In this document: in pieces, positions 30,180-38,005 of the stretch | How positions within the stretch are numbered: the stretch's first letter is position 1 | Layout: the number at the start of each line of letters is the position of its first letter | NCBI RefSeq assembly: GCF_030994125.1 | Contig: NZ_CP099917.1 | Coordinates: forward strand, 2,452,001 to 2,516,000 | DNA: 64,000 nucleotides | Direction of reading: 5' to 3' | Source: Pseudoalteromonas xiamenensis | Lineage (GTDB): Bacteria; Pseudomonadota; Gammaproteobacteria; Enterobacterales; Alteromonadaceae | The notes under the pieces: generated by a model | Told to the model about the DNA's origin: nothing | Database searches by the model: none | What the model saw: only the letters and a program-made list of their open reading frames with translations | Translations under genes and position numbers: made by a program

Positions 30180-30215
30180 TCACCAGAAGCATCGTTTTTT
30201 TGGTTCTTCTGGTGA
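30180..30215 (+). terminator. Hairpin after the DUF4097 gene
   Basis: Stem TCACCAGAAG/CTTCTGGTGA with a 16-base loop that contains seven T residues, followed by TTTCC. It ends the sigma-factor unit before dnaB. Confidence 0.65.
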
Positions 30216-30288
30216 TTTCCTTCCTGACGGTTTGCACATTCCTTCGAAGCCGATAGAATAGAGCTTCACTTCCAAGGTAATAAGCAAG

Positions 30289-31668
30289 ATGGCAAGACCG
30301 GATAAACAAGTCGAATCACTAAAAGTCCCACCGCATTCCATTGAAGCCGAGCAATCGGTATTGGGTGGATTGATGCTGGATAACGAAGCATTTGACCGCG
30401 TGGCGGAGCTCGTTGTCTCTCACGATTTTTACACGCGAACGCACAAGCTGATTTTCGAAGCGATGGAAAAGTTGGTTGAACTTGGCCAACCTATCGATTT
30501 GATCACGATTTCCGAAACGTTGGAGAAGAACAATCAATTGGCGAGTGTGGGCGGATTTGCTTATTTGGCTGAAATCGCCAAAAACACGCCAAGTGCTGCG
30601 AACATAGATGCCTATGCGCACATCGTACGTGAACGAGCCGTTGTACGTGAAATGATTGGCGTGGCCAATGAGATTGCCGAAGCCGGTTTTAATCCTGAAG
30701 GTCGCGATAGCCATGAGTTATTGGATCTGGCTGAAAGTAAAGTGTTTAAAATTGCGGAAAAGCGAACAAAAAGTACGGAAGGCCCGCAAAGTATTCACGC
30801 CATTTTGGAAAAAACGGTAGATAAAATTGAAGAGCTCTATCAGTCACCACAAGATGGTGTTACTGGGGTTAGTACAGGGTACAACGACTTAGACAAAATG
30901 ACGGCGGGTATGCAACCTTCCGATTTGATTATCGTAGCGGCGCGTCCATCTATGGGTAAAACTACGTTCGCCATGAACTTGTGTGAACATGCGGCAATGA
31001 CGCAAGACAAGCCTGTGCTTATCTTCTCACTCGAGATGCCATCAGAACAGATCATGATGAGGATGCTCGCTTCGCTTGGTCGTATTAACCAAACTAAAGT
31101 CCGTACAGGCCAGTTAGATGACGATGATTGGGCGCGTTTGTCTTCGACGATGGGTCTTCTCATGGACAAAGGTAAGATGTATGTAGATGACGCGTCAGGT
31201 CTTACACCAACCGATGTGCGTTCACGTGCGCGGCGTATTGCGCGTGATCATGGCGGTATTTCTATGATCATGGTGGACTACTTACAGCTTATGCGTGTTC
31301 CAAGTTTATCGGATAACCGTACCTTAGAAATTGCCGAAATCTCACGTTCATTAAAAGCCTTAGCAAAAGAATTGCAGTGTCCAGTTGTGGCGCTGTCGCA
31401 GCTAAACCGTACATTGGAACAACGTGCCGATAAACGTCCTGTAAACTCGGATCTTCGTGAATCTGGGTCCATCGAGCAGGATGCCGACTTAATCATGTTC
31501 ATTTACCGTGATGAGGTATATCACGAAGACAGTCCAGATAAAGGTATTGCCGAAATTATTATCGGTAAGCAGCGTAATGGTCCGATTGGTAAGGTTAGGT
31601 TAACGTTCCAAGGCCAATACTCTCGTTTTGATAATTACGCCGGTCCGGCATTTGAAGATGAGTATTAA
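30289..31668 (+). CDS. dnaB: Replicative DNA helicase DnaB
   Basis: A 459-residue DnaB. The N-terminal domain is PPHSIEAEQSVLGGLMLDN. The RecA-like domain has Walker A ARPSMGKTTFAMN near residue 216, Walker B SMIMVDYLQLM, and SQLNRTLEQRADKRP with DLRESGSIEQDADLIMFIYRDE. It unwinds DNA as a hexamer at replication forks. No intein is seen in the P-loop. The stop overlaps the alr start (TAATG). Confidence 0.97.
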   Translation: MARPDKQVESLKVPPHSIEAEQSVLGGLMLDNEAFDRVAELVVSHDFYTRTHKLIFEAMEKLVELGQPIDLITISETLEKNNQLASVGGFAYLAEIAKNTPSAANIDAYAHIVRERAVVREMIGVANEIAEAGFNPEGRDSHELLDLAESKVFKIAEKRTKSTEGPQSIHAILEKTVDKIEELYQSPQDGVTGVSTGYNDLDKMTAGMQPSDLIIVAARPSMGKTTFAMNLCEHAAMTQDKPVLIFSLEMPSEQIMMRMLASLGRINQTKVRTGQLDDDDWARLSSTMGLLMDKGKMYVDDASGLTPTDVRSRARRIARDHGGISMIMVDYLQLMRVPSLSDNRTLEIAEISRSLKALAKELQCPVVALSQLNRTLEQRADKRPVNSDLRESGSIEQDADLIMFIYRDEVYHEDSPDKGIAEIIIGKQRNGPIGKVRLTFQGQYSRFDNYAGPAFEDEY

Positions 31669-32747
31669 TGCGTTTAGTTGCTGCAGAAATTGATTTAGAA
31701 GCACTGTCTTTTAACCTTTCAAGAACCAAAGCATTTGCACCACAAAGCAAAATTATGGCGGTATTGAAGGCGAATGCGTATGGGCATGGATTGGTAAAGA
31801 TTGCACAACATTTGGCGGAAGCGGATGCATTTGCGGTCGCCCGTATTGATGAGGCGTTAGCGCTTCGCGCAGGCGGGCTAACCAAGCCAATCGTGTTGTT
31901 GGAAGGGTTTTTCCATGAAGCGGATTTGCCAATTCTATTGGCCAACAATTTCCAGACGATTATCCACGATGAAACCCAATTGACTGCTTTGGAAACCGCT
32001 AATTTGGATGCACCCATTGCGACGTGGTTGAAAGTGGATACCGGCATGCATCGCCTCGGTATAGAACCCTCTCAGTTCGAATCGTTCTATCGTCGTTTAA
32101 AGGCCTGTGCAAATGCCAAACCGAACGTTAATTTGATGACCCATTTTGCGTGTGCAGATGATCTTGCCAATGACAAAACAACAAAACAAATTGATGCATT
32201 TCTGCATACTATAAACTCTCAACACGAAGCGCTTTGTCTAGCAAACTCTGCGGGGATCATCGGCTGGCCAAGCAGTCACGGCGATTGGGTGCGACCTGGT
32301 TTGATGCTGTATGGTGTGTCACCGATGGTTGGCCAAATTGGTTCAGATCACGGTCTTAAAGCCGTCATGCGACTTACGACGAAGGTCATCGCAATTCGCA
32401 AAGTTGCAAAAGGCGAAGGGGTGGGTTACGGTTCACGTTGGCAAGCGAAAGAAACTACCTATTTAGCCGTTATTGCTGTTGGTTATGGCGATGGATACCC
32501 AAGACATGCCAAAGAAGGCACTCCAGTCATGATTGCTGGCAAACGTTTTGGGATAGTCGGTAGTGTTTCCATGGATATGATCACCGTCGACATTGGTGAC
32601 AATACCAATAACGTTAAAATTGGTGATGCCGTCGAAATGTGGGGCCCAAATCTGCCAGTTGAGGAAATTGCCGAGAGTGCGGGAACGATTCCGTATGAAT
32701 TACTGTGTAACGTTACACCGCGAGTGAGCTACGAGTATTTAGGTTAA
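31668..32747 (+). CDS. alr: Alanine racemase
   Basis: 359 residues. PLP lysine is K34 in MAVLKANAYGHGL, with the second active-site tyrosine in GVGYGSRW. It interconverts L- and D-alanine for peptidoglycan. It begins at the dnaB stop (TAATG) and is thus co-translated with dnaB, a pairing common in gammaproteobacteria. Confidence 0.96.
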   Translation: MRLVAAEIDLEALSFNLSRTKAFAPQSKIMAVLKANAYGHGLVKIAQHLAEADAFAVARIDEALALRAGGLTKPIVLLEGFFHEADLPILLANNFQTIIHDETQLTALETANLDAPIATWLKVDTGMHRLGIEPSQFESFYRRLKACANAKPNVNLMTHFACADDLANDKTTKQIDAFLHTINSQHEALCLANSAGIIGWPSSHGDWVRPGLMLYGVSPMVGQIGSDHGLKAVMRLTTKVIAIRKVAKGEGVGYGSRWQAKETTYLAVIAVGYGDGYPRHAKEGTPVMIAGKRFGIVGSVSMDMITVDIGDNTNNVKIGDAVEMWGPNLPVEEIAESAGTIPYELLCNVTPRVSYEYLG

Positions 32748-32771
32748 GTACGCGCATAATCCCCCCGTTGA

Positions 32772-32802
32772 AAGCCCATTTTACCCTATGTCGAATGGGT
32801 TT
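32772..32802 (+). terminator. Terminator between alr and yjbQ
   Basis: Stem AAGCCCATT/AATGGGTTT (one mismatch) with a 13-base loop, between convergent genes. Its right arm reaches into the yjbQ stop codon. Confidence 0.55.
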
Positions 32803-33223
32803 ATTGCCCTTGAAGCGTTACTATCAGTTTTCGCACGCCACCATTATCGCGGTGTTCGCCGAGGTAAACTCCTTGCCAAGTTCCCATTTGCAACCGTCCA
32901 GCCTCTACAGGAATAGTCAAAGAAACGCCTAGAATGCTCGATTTGATGTGGGCGGGCATGTCGTCATCTCCTTCGTAGTCATGACGATAATACGATTGGC
33001 GCTCGGGAACAAACTGATTAAAATGGCTTTCCAAGTCCATACGCACCGTGGGGTCGGCATTTTCGTTGATGGTTAGACTCGCAGATGTGTGCTGCAGAAA
33101 AAGATGCAGGAGCCCGATAGAGCACTGTGACAGTTCAGGTATCGCATTAACTATTTCAGTGTCTATTAAATGAAAACCCCGAGAACGGGGTTTCAACGAG
33201 AGCGATTTTCTTACCCAAATCAT
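32801..33223 (-). CDS. yjbQ: YjbQ family protein (UPF0047; side-activity thiamine-phosphate synthase)
   Basis: 140 residues with the family block [39 protein letters not shown] and [16 protein letters not shown]. YjbQ proteins are metal-binding trimers. In E. coli YjbQ has weak thiamine-phosphate synthase activity, but its main role is unknown. Its ATG overlaps the cheX stop (ATGA), so the two are co-translated. Confidence 0.85.
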   Translation of the reverse strand: MIWVRKSLSLKPRSRGFHLIDTEIVNAIPELSQCSIGLLHLFLQHTSASLTINENADPTVRMDLESHFNQFVPERQSYYRHDYEGDDDMPAHIKSSILGVSLTIPVEAGRLQMGTWQGVYLGEHRDNGGVRKLIVTLQGQ

Positions 33224-33687
33224 AATTTATCGAAACTAACCTCGATATTGGCATTACCGTCAGGTGAAGTGAATGGCATGATGATTTTCGGACCTTCACA
33301 TTTATGTGTAATAGTGTGCCCAGGACCGGATACAACAATCGGTGTAGCCATATCAAAGTCATAGCCTTTTTCGCCCAACAAATTCTTTGCGCCACCAGTC
33401 ACCATGTTAGTGATTTCACCGACCATATCGGTGACTTCTTCATTTATTTTGTCTGGGCGTTCACCCAACATACGTTCCATAATGGCAAGCGCTAAACTTG
33501 CATCAAACGTAATTGAAAACGATCCCTTGGTTTGTGGGCCAACCATTCCTATAAGACCAGAAACATCACCGCGAGCCACTTCATCTTTCTTGATTTTTGG
33601 CTTACCTGGTGTCAATTCTGTTTGTGCCATAGTGGCTAAAACATTGATAAGAGAGGATAAAAAAGGGTTGATGAATTCTACATTCAT
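33220..33687 (-). CDS. cheX: Chemotaxis protein CheX (CheY-P phosphatase)
   Basis: 155 residues of the CheX/CheC/FliY family. The active-site pattern E-x-x-N occurs in [14 protein letters not shown] at about residue 91-94. It removes phosphate from CheY-P. It lies away from other chemotaxis genes and is coupled to yjbQ. No signal peptide. Confidence 0.8.
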   Translation of the reverse strand: MNVEFINPFLSSLINVLATMAQTELTPGKPKIKKDEVARGDVSGLIGMVGPQTKGSFSITFDASLALAIMERMLGERPDKINEEVTDMVGEITNMVTGGAKNLLGEKGYDFDMATPIVVSGPGHTITHKCEGPKIIMPFTSPDGNANIEVSFDKL

Positions 33688-33763
33688 TGTATTTTTTCCC
33701 TTACAAAAATTTCAAAATAGCAATGCTCATTCTTAAGTGTAGTGCTGATTTGATTTCCTGCAT

Positions 33764-34204
33764 TTAATCTTTGCACTTTTCACAACGCCCATGAGCTTCA
33801 ATGGTTTGCGCCGAAACAACAAAGCCATGTTCTGCCGCTAACGCGTTTAACTCATGCGATAAAACGCTTGAATGCAGCTCGTCCACTTGACCACATTTGT
33901 CACAAATGAGCAACTGCACGGGATGGTGGTGATCAAAATGTTGGCACAGCATAAACGCATTTGTGCTTTCTATTTTATGGATAAACCCCAATTCAGCAAG
34001 AAAATCTAACGCACGGTAAACCGTCGCAGGTTTTGCGCTGGTTTCAGTCACTTTGAGCTCTTCCAACAAATCATAGGCACCTACACCGCCTTGTTTACTG
34101 GCTAAGAGTCGAAAAACTTTTTCACGAATAGGGGTAAAACGCGCACCACGGTTATCGCAAACTTGTTTTGCCTTGCCTACCAACAATTCTACATTCATGC
34201 TCAC
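33764..34204 (-). CDS. zur: Fur-family transcriptional regulator, Zur-like
   Basis: 146 residues. Winged-helix domain 1-85 (RFTPIREKVFRLLASKQGGVGAYDLL). The dimer domain has LCQHFDHHHPVQLLICDKCGQVDEL and a C-terminal CEKC, giving the two structural zinc Cys-x-x-Cys pairs. The pattern and length fit Zur (zinc uptake regulator) better than Fur. Zinc genes are not adjacent. The gene has no obvious partner here. Confidence 0.75.
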   Translation of the reverse strand: MSMNVELLVGKAKQVCDNRGARFTPIREKVFRLLASKQGGVGAYDLLEELKVTETSAKPATVYRALDFLAELGFIHKIESTNAFMLCQHFDHHHPVQLLICDKCGQVDELHSSVLSHELNALAAEHGFVVSAQTIEAHGRCEKCKD

Positions 34205-34344
34205 ACATCCTTAAACTACTCAACCATACTAACACAATCTAATTAATAGTCTTCATCGTTGATGCGATAATTCATGGCCGTTTTTTTAAACTGAGCACAA
34301 TAATCAGTATGTTGCGTATTTAAAGTAGGTGCAAACAATAACGG

Positions 34345-36849
34345 TTAAGATCCGACATAGAGTGAATGGAAATGTGTGATTAACTCATCGAATACGTTAG
34401 ATGGCATTGGTTTACCAAGATAAAAACCTTGACCAACATCACAGCCAAGTTTGGTTAACAGTTCCATTTGCTCTTCTGTTTCAATTCCTTCCGCGACCAC
34501 TTTTAAACCGAGTCCATGCGCCATACTAATGATGGTATTGACGAGTTGTATGCCTGAATCATGGCCCATGTCCTGCACAAAGGATTTATCGATTTTAAGT
34601 ACATCAAAAGGATATTGTCTCAAGTAGCTCAGAGAAGAGTAACCTGTACCAAAATCATCCATGGCAAGCATAAAACCCAGATCATGCAGTTGGTAAAGCG
34701 TACTCTTTACAGAATCATCACCGCTTAAGAGAAGACCTTCGGTGATTTCAAGTTCAATTTGTACTTTGGGATCCACGTTGTTCGCCATGAATTTCTGTAA
34801 GTCGTGGAGGAGTCTCACGTCTCTAAATTGGCGAGGAGAAAGATTTATCGCGATCCTTAAGGGATACGGTAAATCTTGTTGCCATGTTTGTGCGTTGGCA
34901 AGCGCTTCTCGAAGTACAAATTTACCCAGTTCAATGATGTAGCCATTTTGTTCCGCAACCTCAATAAACTCTGCAGGGGAAATGGGACCCAAGCGGTTGC
35001 TGTTCCAACGTAGTAGCGCTTCCGCACCGATCAACTTTTTGGTCTTCAAGTCGAACTGAGGCTGGAAGAAAACGGAAAACTCGTTTCGTTCCAACGCGCT
35101 TTGCATCATAGATTCGAGCTGTAAACGTCGCGCGAGTATTTCACTCATTTTTTCTGTATAAAACGAGAACGTATTGCGGCCTTGTCGTTTTGAGTTATAC
35201 ATCGCAGAATCTGCTTTACTGAGTAATTCTTGTGGAGAATCCGCGTCATTGGGGTACATGGCAATACCAAGGCTGAGAGATACTGAAAACTCTTTTTGGT
35301 CTATACAAAATGGACTTTGAAATAATTTGACCAAATTGTTTGCAATAGGCACCACATTACTTTGATCTCGTATTGATTTGAGCAAAATGATGAACTCATC
35401 TCCCCCCAGACGCCCGACAGTGTCTTGTTCACGCAGCGCACCTTGTAAGCGTTTTGCGGCATCGATCAGGAGTTTATCCCCAGTTTCATGTCCCGTAGAG
35501 TCATTCACCTTTTTAAAGTCATCTAAATCAATAAACATGACGGCTATCTGACCGCGTGTGCGTTTCGATTCAATGATCATTTGTGACAAGCGCTCTAGGA
35601 CAAGATAACGATTCGGCAAGCCTGTTAAGGAGTCATAAAATGCGTGTTTAAAGATAAGCTCTTCTTGATGCTTGTGCTCGGTAATATCCCTGACGACCAC
35701 CGCAACACTCTCATAGGCTTTTATCGGACTAAGTCTTGCTTCAAAGTGACGAACTTGACCCATGATGTCGAGCTCGTACTGAATCTCAGACAAAGTCTGT
35801 TTTTTAATGCACTCTTTTAATGCCCTTTCGAGTAAGTTTGCGACCGTTAACGGTAAAACCTCAGTCATTTTCTTACCAAGAAAATGACTTGGTGATGTGT
35901 AGAGCGCCTCAGGATTCGCGGTGTGGAACTGGGTAATTGTAGAATCTTGCTTTACGACAAAAAACAGGTCTGGAATGGCATTTAAGAAGCTTTCTAGTAA
36001 CAGTTGTTTCTCATGACTGTTGGTTTTCGCTTGCTTTAAATCACGAACTTGGAGATGAAGCAGTTTAGCCATGGAGTTAAAGTTATTTGCCAGCGAAGCA
36101 AATTCACCGGTGCCATTGATTTCTAACTTGGTGACATCGGTATTTAAGCCAATTAATTGTGTTGCAGAAATTAGCTGCGAAATGGGTTTGAGCACGTAGA
36201 TATGAATAAAATAGGCTAAGAACCCGAGCATTAGACAAATAAAAAATAAAAAGACGAAGCTTTTTTTAATGATTTGTTGCTCGATACGATAGAAGTCTTC
36301 TTGTAAGGTATATTCACCGTAAATAACGCCAACGACAAAGGGCCTAAGCTCATCATTTTTTGGCGTTCTTGCAAAAGGGAAATAGCCGATGAGGCGTTTT
36401 GATTGCGCATCGTAATGAACTGCGGGCTTGTGAACTTTTTGAACTTCTGACAGTGTGGCTTCAGAGAGAGGGTGGGGTAGTGCTTTGATGTCATGGCCAA
36501 TAAACTTGGACTTTGAACTGAATTGAATGACGTGTTGGTCACTAAGGCCCAGCAAAAGCTCAAAATGAGTATCGATGTTACGAAGCTTAAATAGGCGTTC
36601 TACCTCGAGATTTTCCTCTCGTTGCACGTGTCTTTCGATATCGCGTGCCAGACCTGACATCGTGTTCACGAAAGAAAGTTGACTTTGTTGTACCAGATTT
36701 TGTGACTGTTCACTGTAGTTTAGCCAAACAATACTGCTCATCAATGACAATAAAAAGATGAGCATACAAACCGGTAGCCAAACTCGAATTCGTACCGCGT
36801 TAATAATCTTCACCCACTCTCTCCAAGAAGGACGCGTCAATAAAATCAC
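34345..36849 (-). CDS. Membrane GGDEF-EAL c-di-GMP protein with HAMP and PAS domains
   Basis: Up to 834 residues. Membrane helices lie at about 23-44 and 197-217, with a periplasmic sensor loop between. HAMP is about 217-270, PAS about 285-395, GGDEF about 405-570 with intact GGDEF at 482-486 and the inhibitory RxxD at 473-476, and EAL about 585-830 with intact EAL at 610-612 and DDFGTGYSSL. Both c-di-GMP synthesis and breakdown look possible. The ATG at 36849 overlaps the upstream gene by 50 bases; GTG at 36813 with GGAGAG before it is a good alternative start. It is translationally coupled to the solute-binding lipoprotein. Confidence 0.9.
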   Translation of the reverse strand: MILLTRPSWREWVKIINAVRIRVWLPVCMLIFLLSLMSSIVWLNYSEQSQNLVQQSQLSFVNTMSGLARDIERHVQREENLEVERLFKLRNIDTHFELLLGLSDQHVIQFSSKSKFIGHDIKALPHPLSEATLSEVQKVHKPAVHYDAQSKRLIGYFPFARTPKNDELRPFVVGVIYGEYTLQEDFYRIEQQIIKKSFVFLFFICLMLGFLAYFIHIYVLKPISQLISATQLIGLNTDVTKLEINGTGEFASLANNFNSMAKLLHLQVRDLKQAKTNSHEKQLLLESFLNAIPDLFFVVKQDSTITQFHTANPEALYTSPSHFLGKKMTEVLPLTVANLLERALKECIKKQTLSEIQYELDIMGQVRHFEARLSPIKAYESVAVVVRDITEHKHQEELIFKHAFYDSLTGLPNRYLVLERLSQMIIESKRTRGQIAVMFIDLDDFKKVNDSTGHETGDKLLIDAAKRLQGALREQDTVGRLGGDEFIILLKSIRDQSNVVPIANNLVKLFQSPFCIDQKEFSVSLSLGIAMYPNDADSPQELLSKADSAMYNSKRQGRNTFSFYTEKMSEILARRLQLESMMQSALERNEFSVFFQPQFDLKTKKLIGAEALLRWNSNRLGPISPAEFIEVAEQNGYIIELGKFVLREALANAQTWQQDLPYPLRIAINLSPRQFRDVRLLHDLQKFMANNVDPKVQIELEITEGLLLSGDDSVKSTLYQLHDLGFMLAMDDFGTGYSSLSYLRQYPFDVLKIDKSFVQDMGHDSGIQLVNTIISMAHGLGLKVVAEGIETEEQMELLTKLGCDVGQGFYLGKPMPSNVFDELITHFHSLYVGS

Positions 36850-37771
36850 TCGTATCTATATTTCGTCGGAGTAATTTGCGTTCTAGCATGATCTTTTTCA
36901 AACCAAGGAGTGTTTGATTGAGTTTAGGTGATGAGCCGCTTATCAGTTGTCGATTATGAGAGTAGTCAGGCAAGATAACGCCACCATATGCTTTCACTAA
37001 TACATCCTTAGGTATTTTCATACTGGCTTCAAGTTGTGTTATGGCTTTTTCAGGGCTTTTCTGGAGGTATTTACGGGCTTGAAAATAGGATTCAAGTAGA
37101 GTTTGTAGCTGCTCAGGTTGATGATCAATGACCTCTTGTGTTGTGACTAACACATCTAGAATCACATTGGGCATGCTCTTGCTACTGTACAGTAATTTCG
37201 CCTCTTGATTCAGTAATTTTGTCTTAACAGGGTCGAAGGTAACGAGGGCATCATATTGGGCGTAACAATCAATGTGAGCATCAAAATTGCAGCTCTGAAT
37301 GTCAACATCTTGGGGGGTTAGATCTGCGGATGCTAAAGCGCTATCAAGCAGTAAAGCGCCAACAGCATTATATTCAACGGCGACTTTTTTCCCTTTTAAT
37401 TCAGCGATGTTCTTTATTTCAGGTTTAGCGAGCAATACATCCGAACCATCTGAGATATCTAATACTAGAATTAGTCGCACATCATAGTTGTCGTCAACGA
37501 TCGTTAAAGCTTCATCCAAGGTCAGCGCCGCGACTTCTATTGAACCCGAACGGAAGGCATGGATCACCTCAGACGCTGACGGCATTTCAATCATCTTAAT
37601 TTTTTGAGGTTCAAATAACCCCATATCATCAGCAAGATATAACGGTGTGTAGCCAATCCAGTTATTTGCAGCAACACGTAGATGAGTTTGATAACTCGGT
37701 TGGCACCCACTCAATATAATGAGGGCAATAAAGAAGAAGCTAACTTTGAAAGCATTCAATGATTGAATCAT
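36800..37771 (-). CDS. Orphan solute-binding lipoprotein (SsuA/NMT1-like)
   Basis: 323 residues from the ATG at 37771; an in-frame TTG at 37804 would only lengthen the N-terminus. The lipoprotein signal ends IILSGC with Cys23. The body matches the ABC-type nitrate/sulfonate/thiamine-precursor binding fold: LRVAANNWIGYTPLYLADDMG, GSIEVAALTLDEAL, IAELKGKKVAVEYNAVGALLL. No permease or ATPase gene is present. It runs into the GGDEF-EAL gene, so it probably senses a ligand for that enzyme rather than importing it, like the NspS-MbaA pair of Vibrio. The ligand is unknown. Confidence 0.75.
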   Translation of the reverse strand: MIQSLNAFKVSFFFIALIILSGCQPSYQTHLRVAANNWIGYTPLYLADDMGLFEPQKIKMIEMPSASEVIHAFRSGSIEVAALTLDEALTIVDDNYDVRLILVLDISDGSDVLLAKPEIKNIAELKGKKVAVEYNAVGALLLDSALASADLTPQDVDIQSCNFDAHIDCYAQYDALVTFDPVKTKLLNQEAKLLYSSKSMPNVILDVLVTTQEVIDHQPEQLQTLLESYFQARKYLQKSPEKAITQLEASMKIPKDVLVKAYGGVILPDYSHNRQLISGSSPKLNQTLLGLKKIMLERKLLRRNIDTSDFIDASFLERVGEDY

Positions 37772-38005
37772 AGATGATGATGGCCTTGGCTTATTCGTTA
37801 ACAAAAGTCTAGTCCAAAATTCTCAAAGCAAAATCACCAACAGGCCGTTTTTTGAGCTAATTCAAGTTTTTGGTCTTTGGTGAAGTCACGAAATGAGAAA
37901 ACCCGCAATTAAACTTACTTTTTACATGGTTAATCTGATTGAGAATGAATATTAATAGCGTTAAATGGGCGGAGAAAGGTAATATGTACGGATGTGTTTT
38001 AGGTA

